Origin: Akkermansiaceae bacterium | GTDB lineage: Bacteria; Verrucomicrobiota; Verrucomicrobiia; Verrucomicrobiales; Akkermansiaceae | Direction: 5' to 3' | Assembly (NCBI GenBank): GCA_025363295.1 | Contig: JANYEC010000025.1 | Location: forward strand, 1-57,919 | DNA length: 57,919 nt | In this document: positions 26,258 through 34,821 of the stretch, one piece after another | Numbering within the stretch: position 1 is the stretch's first letter | Layout: the number at the start of each line of letters is the position of its first letter | Notes under the pieces: generated by a model | Told to the model about the DNA's origin: nothing | The model's database searches: none | The model's input: the letters and a program-made list of their open reading frames with translations, nothing else | Position numbers and translations under genes: made by a program

Positions 26258-27988
26258 GTGCGATTTCAACGCGGCCTTTACCTGCCGGAGCCCGACCTCT
26301 GGTTAGATCCAAGGGATGCAAAACCTCGTGCTTTCGTCTCACACGCGCATGCGGATCACTTTGCTCGACATGAGTCAGCACTTTGCTCAGTGGTGACGGG
26401 AGCACTGCTCCGTGATCGCTTTCGACTGTCAGAAAACCGGATCGAGGCCGTTCCATTCCAAGTTCCGATCACACGGGATGGCTTTCGACTGCGATTGCTT
26501 CCGGCTGGACATATTTCAGGGTCCGCGATGTTACACGTCACTCGCCTCAAGGACAATGCCACTCTGTTATATACGGGAGATTTCAAAACACGTCGTGGGC
26601 GCACAGCGGAACCGGTCAATTTCCTAACGGCTGACACCCTCATTTTGGAAACTACCTTCGGGCTGCCCTGTTATGAATTTCCAAGTCAATTGGAGATCGA
26701 TGCCCAAGTCCTGCGTTTTGTGCACGATGCCCTCGCTGATGGGGAAACTCCGGTTTTACTTGGCTATTCGTTAGGGAAGGCCCAAGAAGCCCTCGCCCTG
26801 CTCACCGAGCATGGAATTCCCACGCTGCTCCATAGCGCCGTCGCGGCGATGACACTGGCCTGCCGTGCCGCAGGGGTCCAGGGTTTGCCCGAGCCGCTGC
26901 TTTTCGAGGGCCATGCGCTCTCGGGGCACGCGGTCATTGCGCCGCCGAATGCGCTGCGCTCGAATTTGTTCCGCGGTCTGAAAGCCAAACGCACGGCCAT
27001 GCTCACGGGTTGGGCGATGCAGCCAGGGGCGAAGTATCGCTACCGTGTCGATGAAATCATTCCATTTTCCGACCACGCTGATCACCCCGGCCTGATGGAG
27101 TGCATCCAGCGAGTGCGACCGAAGAAAATTCTAACAGTCCATGGATTCACCAAGGAATTCGCCGCAGAATTGAGAATGAAAGGCATGGATGCTTGGTGCG
27201 CAACCGGTGGCGATCAGCTCGAACTCCCGATCCTCCAGGGCTCGCAGTGTCGCGGATCTAGCAGCCAACGCCACAGCCGAGCGATCTGTACGCTGGCGGA
27301 TTTCAGCGACCTCTGCCGTCATCTGGGGGAAACTAGCAGCTGCATTGCAAAGGTGGAATTCATCACCACTTACCTGCGGGGCCTCACCTGCGATGCAGAT
27401 CTCCGCCTCGCCGTGTCGTGGCTGGGGGGCGAAGCATTCCGCGAGGAGAACGGGCAATTTCCTTTGTCTATGGATACTACGACGCTCAGACACTCGCTTC
27501 TTTCCCTCCCCGGCATGCGCTATGAACGCTACAAGGAAATTTCCAGACGCCATCAGGATATCGCAATGACGGCACGATTGGCACTTCAGGAAATTCCGCT
27601 CAAACCCGGAGCTCTCAACCTCACCGACCTTCAGGCTTTTTTTCTCGAACTCAGCGCAACCAAAGGCTCACTGGAACGCATCGACCGCCTCGCTGTACGC
27701 CTTGGCAAGCTTCATCCGATGGAGGGAGAAACTCTCGTTAGATTACTCACCCGCGACCTCCGAATCAATCTCACCTCCGCGACACTAGCAGAAGCCATCG
27801 CTGAAGCATTTCAGGCTGACCTTGTGAAAATCCAAGCCGCGCACAGAATCACCGCCTCTTTCAGCGAGACCGCAGTCCTCGCCCGGCACAAACGCCTCGA
27901 TGCCGCGACGCCTAACGAAAATACACCGATAGACACGATTGTTAAATCCAAGCCAGCCGATCAATTGTCATTTCATCCACCGATCTAA
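26258..27988 (+). CDS. Ligase-associated MBL-fold exonuclease fused to a DNA ligase N-terminal domain, catalytic domain missing
   Basis: About 576 residues from GTG 26258 (MRFQRGLYLPEPDLWLDP); TTG 26249 and ATG 26168 are alternatives. Residues 1-330 are a metallo-beta-lactamase/beta-CASP nuclease: FVSHAHADHFARH (HxHxDH), AGHISGSAMLHV, YTGDFK, then FSDHADH and LTVHGFTKEFAAEL. This matches the ligase-associated exonuclease (Lexo) of the Lhr/LigC DNA-damage set. Residues about 345-560 match the ATP-dependent DNA ligase N-terminal domain (FSDLCRHLGETSSCIAKVEF, YKEISRRHQDIAM, ALNLTDLQAFF). The ORF stops just where the nucleotidyltransferase domain (KxDG) should begin, at SFHPPI. No ligase catalytic motif follows; the amidase gene does. 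Confidence 0.8.
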   Translation: MRFQRGLYLPEPDLWLDPRDAKPRAFVSHAHADHFARHESALCSVVTGALLRDRFRLSENRIEAVPFQVPITRDGFRLRLLPAGHISGSAMLHVTRLKDNATLLYTGDFKTRRGRTAEPVNFLTADTLILETTFGLPCYEFPSQLEIDAQVLRFVHDALADGETPVLLGYSLGKAQEALALLTEHGIPTLLHSAVAAMTLACRAAGVQGLPEPLLFEGHALSGHAVIAPPNALRSNLFRGLKAKRTAMLTGWAMQPGAKYRYRVDEIIPFSDHADHPGLMECIQRVRPKKILTVHGFTKEFAAELRMKGMDAWCATGGDQLELPILQGSQCRGSSSQRHSRAICTLADFSDLCRHLGETSSCIAKVEFITTYLRGLTCDADLRLAVSWLGGEAFREENGQFPLSMDTTTLRHSLLSLPGMRYERYKEISRRHQDIAMTARLALQEIPLKPGALNLTDLQAFFLELSATKGSLERIDRLAVRLGKLHPMEGETLVRLLTRDLRINLTSATLAEAIAEAFQADLVKIQAAHRITASFSETAVLARHKRLDAATPNENTPIDTIVKSKPADQLSFHPPI

Positions 27989-28055
27989 CTTACGATTGGA
28001 TGAGATGCCCGGCTGCTCCAAAAACCCGTGCTTCCCCTGTCCCGAAAACTCTGAA

Positions 28056-28808
28056 ATGAATTTCCACATGCGCACGCTTCTCAATTTCTCCTTCAGCCTC
28101 ATCCTGACTGCCTTCTTCGCATCCTGCGGAGCACCCAACACGGCGCCCGCCACAGCATTTTCCTCAGGGCGTGATGTATGGGGCCACCGCCCGGGTCCCA
28201 AAGGATTCAATACCGTAATCATTGATGCCGGACACGGCGGCAAGGACAGCGGCGCAGTTAGCCCTTCCACCGGACAGAAGGAAAAGGATCTCACCCTCGA
28301 TATAGCGAAACGCCTTCGCGCGGAGCTCAGCGGCAATTTTAATACCATCTTGATGCGCAGCGATGACACCTTCGTGGATCTCGATGAGCGCGTCGCCCGC
28401 GCCAACCAATACGGCGGCGTACTCGTTAGCATGCACTTTAATAGTGGCCCATCGAGTATTCGTGGCCCGGAAACTTACTACTGGCGTGTGGATAGCCACG
28501 GCCTCGCAGTCCGCTGCCAACAAGCGATGAACTCCGTTTGTCCTGACAAAAGCGGAAACCGCGGTCTCGTCCGCCGTCGGATTCGCCTCACGCGTAACCC
28601 AGAAATCCCATGCCTGCTTCTCGAAGGTGGCTACCTCAGCAGTGCGACCGAAGCCCGACTTTGCGCGGACCCGGGGTACCGCCAAAAGCTTGCTCACGCC
28701 ATCGCCGGAGCGATTCGCACCCAAGCCGCCGTGGGCGATGCCGGCACCGGCCCACTTCCGAAGCCTCTGAATGAGCCACCGAGCCGACCAAGCGACACCC
28801 GAGAGTGA
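28056..28808 (+). CDS. N-acetylmuramoyl-L-alanine amidase (AmiC-type, lipoprotein)
   Basis: About 250 residues; ATG 28056 (or 28068) is followed by a lipoprotein-like signal LLNFSFSLILTAFFASCGAP with a lipobox Cys. The Amidase_3 domain begins at NTVIIDAGHGGKDSGAV, with the Zn ligands in DAGHGG, SMHFNS and CLLLEGGYLSS. It cleaves the amide between N-acetylmuramic acid and L-alanine during septum or wall turnover. It follows the MBL/ligase gene by 67 bases and precedes the ribosomal protein promoter; a Pro/Arg tail ends the protein. Confidence 0.92.
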   Translation: MNFHMRTLLNFSFSLILTAFFASCGAPNTAPATAFSSGRDVWGHRPGPKGFNTVIIDAGHGGKDSGAVSPSTGQKEKDLTLDIAKRLRAELSGNFNTILMRSDDTFVDLDERVARANQYGGVLVSMHFNSGPSSIRGPETYYWRVDSHGLAVRCQQAMNSVCPDKSGNRGLVRRRIRLTRNPEIPCLLLEGGYLSSATEARLCADPGYRQKLAHAIAGAIRTQAAVGDAGTGPLPKPLNEPPSRPSDTRE

Positions 28809-28843
28809 CCCAAAATTTCGCCAAAATTCTTGTGATTTCCCGG

Positions 28844-28872
28844 TTGACACCCTGAAATCCGCTCCCTAGTTT
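28844..28872 (+). promoter_or_regulatory. Sigma-70-type promoter of rplM-rpsI
   Basis: A perfect -35 TTGACA (28844-28849) is followed after 17 bases by TAGTTT (28867-28872), a fair -10. It lies about 54 bases upstream of the rplM ATG. The spacing is optimal and the genes are typically highly expressed, so the call is solid. Confidence 0.8.
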
Positions 28873-28925
28873 GCCACCCCCTTCGGGCACGCCACGTGTT
28901 CCGAAGCCATTTCTTATACAAGCAC

Positions 28926-29357
28926 ATGAAGACGTTTTCCGCCAAGCCGCATGAAGTCGAGCGCAAGTGGTATGTGATCGACGCTAAGGGCAAAATCCTC
29001 GGCCAAGTCGCTGTTGAGGCCGCACGCCTCCTCCGCGGCAAGCACAAGCCAATTTTCACCTCCCACGTTGATACCGGTGACTTTGTCGTCGTGATCAATG
29101 CTGACCAAGTTGTCCTCACCGGCACCAAGGAGACCTCCAAGATTTACACCCGTTTCTCCGGCTACGTCGGTGGCCAAAAGGTTGAAACTCCACGCATCGT
29201 TCGTGAGCGTCGCCCGGTCCTCCTTGTGGAGCGCGCCGTTTGGGGAATGATCCCGAAAACTCGCCTTGGCCGCGCCCAATTCGGCAAACTCAAGGTGTAT
29301 GCTGGTGAAACCCATCCGCACGAAGCCCAAGCGCCTGCAGCTCACGCCGTCAAATAA
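28926..29357 (+). CDS. rplM: 50S ribosomal protein L13
   Basis: A 143-residue L13 of normal length, starting [20 protein letters not shown]; a start 30 bases upstream is open but out of family. Conserved parts include [34 protein letters not shown] and a [20 protein letters not shown] tail. It assembles early on 23S rRNA. It lies in the classic operon with rpsI 17 bases downstream and has the promoter at 28844. No Shine-Dalgarno is seen. Confidence 0.98.
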   Translation: MKTFSAKPHEVERKWYVIDAKGKILGQVAVEAARLLRGKHKPIFTSHVDTGDFVVVINADQVVLTGTKETSKIYTRFSGYVGGQKVETPRIVRERRPVLLVERAVWGMIPKTRLGRAQFGKLKVYAGETHPHEAQAPAAHAVK

Positions 29358-29374
29358 TTCAAACTTTTTCCACA

Positions 29375-29770
29375 ATGACCGCCACTACCACTAAGAGCGC
29401 CACCGGCCGCCGCAAAACCGCCGTTGCCCGCGTCTGGATGACCGAAGGCACCGGCCAAATCGTTATCAACGCCCGCAGCTTTGAAGAATATCTTCCGACC
29501 ATCGAGCTTCAAAACGCCGTGCTTGCACCGTTCATGGCCGTTTCCCTTTCGAACAAATTTGACTTAAACGTCGTCGTCAAAGGCGGCGGCAAACAGTCAC
29601 AATCGATCGCGATCCGTCACGCTATCTCCCGCTCGCTCACGCTGGTGGACCCAGAGCATCGCAAGCTAATCAAGCCACTCGGTTTCCTGACCCGTGACCC
29701 TCGTATGAAGGAACGGAAAAAGCCAGGTCAGCCAGGTGCCCGCGCACGCTTCCAGTTCTCCAAGCGTTAA
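29375..29770 (+). CDS. rpsI: 30S ribosomal protein S9
   Basis: A 131-residue S9. Family signatures: SATGRRKTAVARVWMTEGTG near the start, the NAVLAPFMAV region, VVVKGGGKQSQSIAIRHAIS, and the C-terminal LTRDPRMKERKKPGQPGARA with the KR-rich end that reaches the ribosomal P site (RARFQFSKR). It is cotranscribed with rplM and followed by a terminator 18 bases after its stop. Confidence 0.98.
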   Translation: MTATTTKSATGRRKTAVARVWMTEGTGQIVINARSFEEYLPTIELQNAVLAPFMAVSLSNKFDLNVVVKGGGKQSQSIAIRHAISRSLTLVDPEHRKLIKPLGFLTRDPRMKERKKPGQPGARARFQFSKR

Positions 29771-29788
29771 TCAGACTCTATTTCACAA

Positions 29789-29821
29789 AACCGCACTCCT
29801 CACGGGGTGTGGTTTTTTTTG
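29789..29821 (+). terminator. Rho-independent terminator after rpsI
   Basis: An 11 bp stem pairs aaccgcactcc (29789-29799) with ggggtgtggtt (29804-29814), with two G-U pairs, a tcac loop, and a run of T directly after. It closes the rplM-rpsI operon. Confidence 0.9.
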
Positions 29822-29932
29822 TGGGAATGGGGTGGGGTTAAAAGTTATGGGCTTAATGGTAAAAGTGAGGAGGTTGCCATCTTTGACACTCTTCCCCTTT
29901 CACAAATAACCACTTACACCTAACAAAAACTC

Positions 29933-30904
29933 TCACACAATCTTCAGCCGCGCCAGATCCTGCGTGTCGATTAGCCCCACGGGCTTTTCATCCGCATCCA
30001 TCACCACAATATCATCGATCCTGTTGTCACCGATGGTTTTAAGAACCTCCACCGCCAGTGCATCTGCCCGAACGGTGATCGGACGGCGGGTCATCAGCGC
30101 GGCGACTGGCTTATTCCCTAGCAGCGGATCGCTGCGGAAACATCGAGCAAAATCGCCGTGCGTGAAAATTCCAGCGAGTGATCCATCTGGGTTCAGTATC
30201 AAACAAGCTCCCGCACGGGCACGGTTCATCGCATCCAGAGCGGCAAACACATCTGCATCCTCGGTCACCGTGGGCAGCGCGGTATCCGAGCGCATGATGT
30301 CGGAAACACAAGTCAACAAGGCACGCCCGAGAGAACCGCCGGGATGAAAGCGCGCGAAGTCCGCCTCAGTAAAACCCCGTGACTCTAGCAGAACCATCGC
30401 CAGCGCATCACCCATCACTAACATCGCCGTGGAGGAGGATGTCGGCGCTAGATTCAGTGGGCAGGCTTCACGCTCGACCGAAGTATCCAGCGTGACCTCG
30501 CTAAAACGCGAAAGTGTGGACGCGGCATTGCCGGTGAGTGAGATCAGTTTTACATCAAAGCGTTTGATAAATGGCAGCAGATCTATCAGCTCGCGGGTCT
30601 CGCCGGAGTAGGAAAGCGCGATTACCACATCTCCATCAGAAAGCAGACCCAGATCACCGTGAAGCGCGTTTTGCGAGTCGAGCACTACGGCGGTCGCACC
30701 CGTGGAATTAAACGTGGCAGCGATTTTATGACCGATGTTACCGGATTTACCGACGCCCACGACGACGATTTTTCCCCGGTGTTCCACCGTATGCTGAAGA
30801 ATTTTCACCGCAGCCGTAAAACTGTTATCCAGCCGCTCCGAGATCTGGCGCAAACCATCCGTTTCAATTTCAATGACTGAGCGGGCGCGGGCCAGATAAT
30901 CCAT
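29933..30904 (-). CDS. kdsD: KpsF/GutQ family arabinose-5-phosphate isomerase
   Basis: About 323 residues from MDYLARARSV (a GTG eight codons upstream is an alternative). The SIS domain carries KIVVVGVGKSGNIGHKIAAT and the catalytic region FARFHPGGSLGRALLT. Two CBS domains follow: DIMRSDTALPTVTEDADVFA and ALMTRRPITVRADALAVEVL. It interconverts ribulose-5-phosphate and arabinose-5-phosphate for the KDO of LPS. Together with the LpxL-like gene it supports an outer membrane with LPS. Confidence 0.94.
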   Translation of the reverse strand: MDYLARARSVIEIETDGLRQISERLDNSFTAAVKILQHTVEHRGKIVVVGVGKSGNIGHKIAATFNSTGATAVVLDSQNALHGDLGLLSDGDVVIALSYSGETRELIDLLPFIKRFDVKLISLTGNAASTLSRFSEVTLDTSVEREACPLNLAPTSSSTAMLVMGDALAMVLLESRGFTEADFARFHPGGSLGRALLTCVSDIMRSDTALPTVTEDADVFAALDAMNRARAGACLILNPDGSLAGIFTHGDFARCFRSDPLLGNKPVAALMTRRPITVRADALAVEVLKTIGDNRIDDIVVMDADEKPVGLIDTQDLARLKIV

Positions 30905-31058
30905 GGCCCATAAAAGCCCCAGATCCACCTACTTGGCAAGCGTGGGCAGAAACGCGATCCAGGCGGATGTTTATGATCGCCCGAGAGATTCTGCACATAG
31001 AAAGCTCCATCCGTCTTTCCAATCGCCACAACCCGATTCATGAAGCAGTCTTGAAGGC

Positions 31059-31622
31059 ATGAGAACGTTGCTAACTTCAATTTTACTCGGGGGATTTCTC
31101 GCCGCATCCGCCGATGCATCCACCATTATGGTCGTGCCAATTTTTGAACCGATCAGCCTTCACGGAACGGATGGCGATGAGGCGATCTCGGAAATCGGCG
31201 AGGCTCTGCAAGCCGCCATCATGTCACGACCGATGGCTCTCTCCGGTGCCATGCCAGAGGATCTCATCCACTCGATCCGCAGCCCTCACATGTTGCCTAC
31301 GAATAACCCTAACTATAAGGTGCAAGAGGCGAATCTGCTAGTTCTTTGTAATATTGGCATCAACGGAGAAATGACTGAATCTGGCCTGCGTGTCCGACTG
31401 GATGTGGCCCAGCTTGCCATTCCCGCAGATGTCGATCTCACCACCCGACAGATTCTAAAACTCACCATCATCGCTGTTCGAAAAACGTTAGATTGTTACC
31501 AGCGTCCACTTTCCAAGCCCCTCAATGTCACGATCATGATCGAGGGTACCGAAGATGGAAAAGCGAGTCTGCGCGATCTAGGAGCGAAATTCGTAGTTGG
31601 GGATGAACCCGCAGCGGAGTGA
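31059..31622 (+). CDS. Secreted hypothetical protein
   Basis: A 187-residue protein with an N-terminal signal peptide (MRTLLTSILLGGFLAASADA). The mature part contains alternating hydrophobic strands (LLVLCNIGINGEMTESGLRV, LNVTIMIEGTEDG) and no Cys pair or motif I know. It is divergent from kdsD and lies about 120 bases upstream of pyrH on the same strand. Function unknown. Confidence 0.6.
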   Translation: MRTLLTSILLGGFLAASADASTIMVVPIFEPISLHGTDGDEAISEIGEALQAAIMSRPMALSGAMPEDLIHSIRSPHMLPTNNPNYKVQEANLLVLCNIGINGEMTESGLRVRLDVAQLAIPADVDLTTRQILKLTIIAVRKTLDCYQRPLSKPLNVTIMIEGTEDGKASLRDLGAKFVVGDEPAAE

Positions 31623-31742
31623 TTCGCGCATGGTCAGCACAGGATTTTAGCTACACAAAAGCCCCACCACTTCCTCCGAAGCGGTATTTTCCCTTTTCAA
31701 TGCGGGGGAGATTCCGCTTTCATCGGGCAGCTCCCATAACGT

Positions 31743-32480
31743 ATGCCAAACTGCCCGATAGATCCCCGCCCTTTCAAACGTGCCATTCTCAAACTCAGCG
31801 GGGAGGCCCTGCGTGGATCGGGGTCGCGCGACAATATTTCCCCAGAAATCGTGGACCGCATTGCTTTGGAAATCCGCGAGGCGGTGGAAGGCGGACTCCA
31901 GCTCGGCATTGTCGTCGGAGGAGGGAACTTCTGGCGCGGCGCGAGCGCTTCCGCCCGCGGCATGGACCGCGCGACTGCCGATTACGTGGGCATGCTCGCC
32001 ACTGTCATGAACGCCCTCGCGCTGGAGGGCGCACTCGAGCACCATGGCGTCACTTGCGTCGTACAGTCTGCCATCGAAATGAAAAACGTCGCGGAAACAT
32101 TCATCCGTCGCAAAGCGGAAAAACAGCTCGACGAGGGAAAAGTCGTTATCTTCGCCGCCGGCACCGGCAATCCATTTTTCTCCACCGACACCACCGCCGC
32201 TCTCCGCGCGAGTGAAATGGGGGCCGACGTTATCCTGAAAGCCACCCAAGTGGACGGTGTTTACGATTCCGACCCGCGACTCAATCCGGATGCCGTGCGC
32301 TATGAAACGGTTACTTTCCAAGAGTGTCTCTCCAGCCGCCTCAACGTGATGGACGCCACCGCTTTCAGTCTCTGCATGGACAACCACATCCCGATCATCG
32401 TTTTCGATCTCGCCCCACACGGGAATCTCTCTCATGCCCTGCGCGGCCAGCCGATCGGCACGCTCGTTCACGGCGAATAA
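31743..32480 (+). CDS. pyrH: UMP kinase
   Basis: A 245-residue hexameric UMP kinase of the amino acid kinase fold. Visible motifs: [61 protein letters not shown] and [14 protein letters not shown]. It phosphorylates UMP to UDP. frr follows after 33 bases, the common pyrH-frr pairing; the usual upstream rpsB-tsf pair is absent here. Confidence 0.97.
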   Translation: MPNCPIDPRPFKRAILKLSGEALRGSGSRDNISPEIVDRIALEIREAVEGGLQLGIVVGGGNFWRGASASARGMDRATADYVGMLATVMNALALEGALEHHGVTCVVQSAIEMKNVAETFIRRKAEKQLDEGKVVIFAAGTGNPFFSTDTTAALRASEMGADVILKATQVDGVYDSDPRLNPDAVRYETVTFQECLSSRLNVMDATAFSLCMDNHIPIIVFDLAPHGNLSHALRGQPIGTLVHGE

Positions 32481-32513
32481 AAATTCAAATCTAAAATTCA
32501 AATTCCCTATCCC

Positions 32514-33080
32514 ATGGACCCTGAAGAAGCCATTTTCGAAGTTGAAGACGCCATGACCAAGTGCGTGGATTATCTCATCCACGAGTTCGCCGGCGTGCGC
32601 ACGGGCAAAGCCAGCCCCGCGCTGATTGAGAACCTCGACGTTCACGTCCAAGCTTACGGAGCCGTCTCGAAACTCAAGAGCCTTGCCGTCATCAACTCGC
32701 CCGAGCCTCGGATGTTAGTCGTGCAGCCTTTTGATCCCGCCACTACCCGCGACATCGAGCGTGCCATCCGCGAGTGCAAGCTGGGCCTCAATCCCGCCGC
32801 CGCTGATAGATCGATCCGTGTCCCCATTCCCGAGCTCTCTGAAGAGCGCCGCCGAGACATGGTGAAAATGATCAAACAGCTCGCCGAGGAAGCCAAAGTC
32901 CGCCTCCGCGCCGCTCGTAAAGATGGCATGGACGCCGCAAAGAAAATGAAGGCAGACAACTTCATCACCGAAGACGGTCAAAAAGATTTCGAAAAGGGAG
33001 TGCAAGATCTCACTAACAGGTTCACCAAAAAAATCGAAGATCACGCCGTCGCCAAAGAAGCGGATCTAATGAAAGTGTGA
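32514..33080 (+). CDS. frr: Ribosome recycling factor
   Basis: A 188-residue RRF. The N-terminal EFAGVRTGKASPALIENLDV, the hinge region around SPEPRMLVVQPFDP, and the C-terminal VRLRAARKDGMDAAKKMKAD and ITEDGQKDFEKGVQDLT segments are all conserved. With EF-G it splits post-termination ribosomes. It ends directly before an inverted pair of REP-like palindromes that may act as a terminator. Confidence 0.97.
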   Translation: MDPEEAIFEVEDAMTKCVDYLIHEFAGVRTGKASPALIENLDVHVQAYGAVSKLKSLAVINSPEPRMLVVQPFDPATTRDIERAIRECKLGLNPAAADRSIRVPIPELSEERRRDMVKMIKQLAEEAKVRLRAARKDGMDAAKKMKADNFITEDGQKDFEKGVQDLTNRFTKKIEDHAVAKEADLMKV

Positions 33081-33081
33081 G

Positions 33082-33152
33082 GTGACACAGGCATTCCTGC
33101 CTGTTCTATCACAAGCCCCCGTCCGAAGAATAGGCAGCAATGCCTGTATCAC
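33082..33152. repeat. Inverted pair of REP-like palindromes (family A)
   Basis: The left arm gtgacacaggcattcctgcc(tgtt) at 33082-33105 and the right arm at 33129-33152 match as inverted copies at 21 of 24 positions. Each arm is itself a hairpin: caggca-ttcc-tgcctg (33088-33103) and aggca-gcaa-tgcct (33132-33145). The whole can fold into one long stem or two hairpins, a BIME-like layout between convergent genes. The right arm overlaps the 3' end of the minus-strand gene by four bases. Confidence 0.75.
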
Positions 33153-33874
33153 GCCCGCTTTACCGCCACATACACGGTGCTTTCTGAATCTTTTTCTAAT
33201 AACGGATTTGGGAACTTCACCACCACCGCTCGGGAAGCATCAAACACCTCACCCAGTCGCCTGAGGAAATCCTGATCCGGCGCATCGTCAGACCACAGGG
33301 CGAATACGCCGCCGGGCAGCAATTGCTCTGAGAGTTTCCGCAGCCCGTCCGCGCTGTAAAACGCACCATTCCGCTCATCTAGCAGATTTCGCGGCGAGTG
33401 ATCGATATCCAACAGCACTGCATGGAATTTCCGTCCCGGTTTTTCCGGATCAAAGCCAATTTCAGGCGCAGCGGCCAGCGCGAAGAAATCCCCGCATATC
33501 AGGCGGCAGCGAGGATCGCCCGTCAACGTTTCACCTAACGGAACCAAACCTTTTTGATGCCACTCGATCACTGGCTCCATCACATCCACCACCAAGAGCT
33601 CCGCCACCCGCGCATCCCTCAGCGCGGCGACAGCAGTGTAACCCAACCCCAACCCGCCGACGACGACCTCCAGCTTATCCCCCACCACCGCCGCCAATCC
33701 CAGATCGGCCAATGCCTCCTCCACATCATGGAACAAGCTGGACATCAGGTAGCCCTCTCCCAACAGAACTTCGTAAACTATCAGATTATCTAACATTGCC
33801 ATCTGGCGGCGGCGCAGAATCAGATCGCCAATCGGCGTGGGGCGAAAATCCAGTTCTTCAAAAAGCGGTTTCAT
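33149..33874 (-). CDS. Spermidine synthase-like methyltransferase-fold protein
   Basis: About 241 residues from MKPLFEELDFRPTPIGDLIL (ATG 33874; the ORF is open 34 codons upstream without support). The family core is visible: FHDVEEALADLGLAAVV..., the SAM/dcSAM motif VVVGGLGLGYTAVAALRD, the LLVVDVMEPVIEWHQ strand, and HAVLLDIDHSPRNLL. Polyamine synthases carry a similar fold, but no clear polyamine-site gate is visible, so the substrate is unknown. It is flanked by REP-like palindromes on both sides. Confidence 0.7.
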   Translation of the reverse strand: MKPLFEELDFRPTPIGDLILRRRQMAMLDNLIVYEVLLGEGYLMSSLFHDVEEALADLGLAAVVGDKLEVVVGGLGLGYTAVAALRDARVAELLVVDVMEPVIEWHQKGLVPLGETLTGDPRCRLICGDFFALAAAPEIGFDPEKPGRKFHAVLLDIDHSPRNLLDERNGAFYSADGLRKLSEQLLPGGVFALWSDDAPDQDFLRRLGEVFDASRAVVVKFPNPLLEKDSESTVYVAVKRA

Positions 33875-34060
33875 GCGCGAGAGTAGCCAGAAGGTAATAA
33901 GAGGCACCCGCAAATTGGGACTATCTCGAAATAAATCCGATGGAACAGCATGCCCACCGCGAGACCAACTCCACAAACCGGAGTTTCGACAGGGTCACTG
34001 CGAATGGGATTTCAAGAGTTCGGAGAGGGCCCGATGTCCGTCCAGTAAGAAGCATAAGAA

Positions 34061-34077
34061 GCGGACTGAAGATCCGC
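34061..34077. repeat. REP-like palindrome (family B)
   Basis: A small hairpin GCGGA-ctgaaga-TCCGC within gcggactgaagatccgcgct, upstream of ruvA. The surrounding word resembles 'gcggactgaagtccgc' palindromes that recur in many genomes of this phylum. Only one copy is seen in the window. Confidence 0.5.
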
Positions 34078-34129
34078 GCTTCGTGGAGACAGGCATTGAC
34101 GGGACGGGCGGGGTGTCCAAGCTCCAAGC

Positions 34130-34726
34130 ATGATCGCAAGACTGCGGGGAAAAGTGATTGAGGCATATCCTAACCGATTGGTGGTGGATGTGCATGGGGT
34201 GGGCTATGAGGTTTTCATTCCACTCTCGACTTTTGATCGACTGCACGCCGCAGAGGGCTTGGACGTGGATTTGCGGACGCATCTGCATTTTAGCCAGCTA
34301 GGCCAAAAATTATTTGGTTTCGCAAGTGAGGAGGAGCGTGATGTTTTCCTGCTACTCATTGACCGAGTGAGCGGCGTGGGTCCGACGATGGCGATTTCCG
34401 TGTTGAGCGGAATGGATGTTAGCCGTTTCAAACAATGCGTGGTGGCGGGCGACGTGGCGGGACTTTCCCAACTTAAGGGCGTGGGGAAAAAAACCGCCGA
34501 GCGCGTTGTGTTGGAACTCAAAGACAAGGTTGGCGTGACAGAGACCTGGCAAGATGCCGCCGCTGGACAGGTGAGCGCCTCGGCTGCCGATGCTGAGCTG
34601 GCGCTGATCGCACTGGGCTACAAACAGATAGACGCGCGCAAGGCGGTCCGCAAAGTATTGGATGCGGATGCTGCGGCGCCGACGGAAGCGCTAGTGCGGG
34701 GCGCATTACGGGCCTTACAGGGCTGA
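34130..34726 (+). CDS. ruvA: Holliday junction DNA helicase subunit RuvA
   Basis: A 198-residue RuvA. Domain I begins MIARLRGKVIEAYPNRLVVD with HGVGYEVFIPLSTF. The helix-hairpin-helix region is VSGVGPTMAISVLSGMD and LKGVGKKTAERVVLELKDKV, and the C-terminal RuvB-binding domain is DAELALIALGYKQIDARKAV. It targets RuvB to four-way junctions. ruvB is not adjacent within the window. Confidence 0.97.
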   Translation: MIARLRGKVIEAYPNRLVVDVHGVGYEVFIPLSTFDRLHAAEGLDVDLRTHLHFSQLGQKLFGFASEEERDVFLLLIDRVSGVGPTMAISVLSGMDVSRFKQCVVAGDVAGLSQLKGVGKKTAERVVLELKDKVGVTETWQDAAAGQVSASAADAELALIALGYKQIDARKAVRKVLDADAAAPTEALVRGALRALQG

Positions 34727-34821
34727 GCAATACGCCACCAATCAAACGAGTGACTATCAGAAATTTGGGTGATTTTGAGCCTTGCCACCTTTATCAGCAC
34801 AGCAGTTCCTTTTTCTAACTT

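Noticed and set aside
31619..32651. Long ORFs overlapping pyrH on either strand, including a 334-codon minus ORF
   Set aside because: pyrH has full family conservation on the plus strand; the others are frame shadows.
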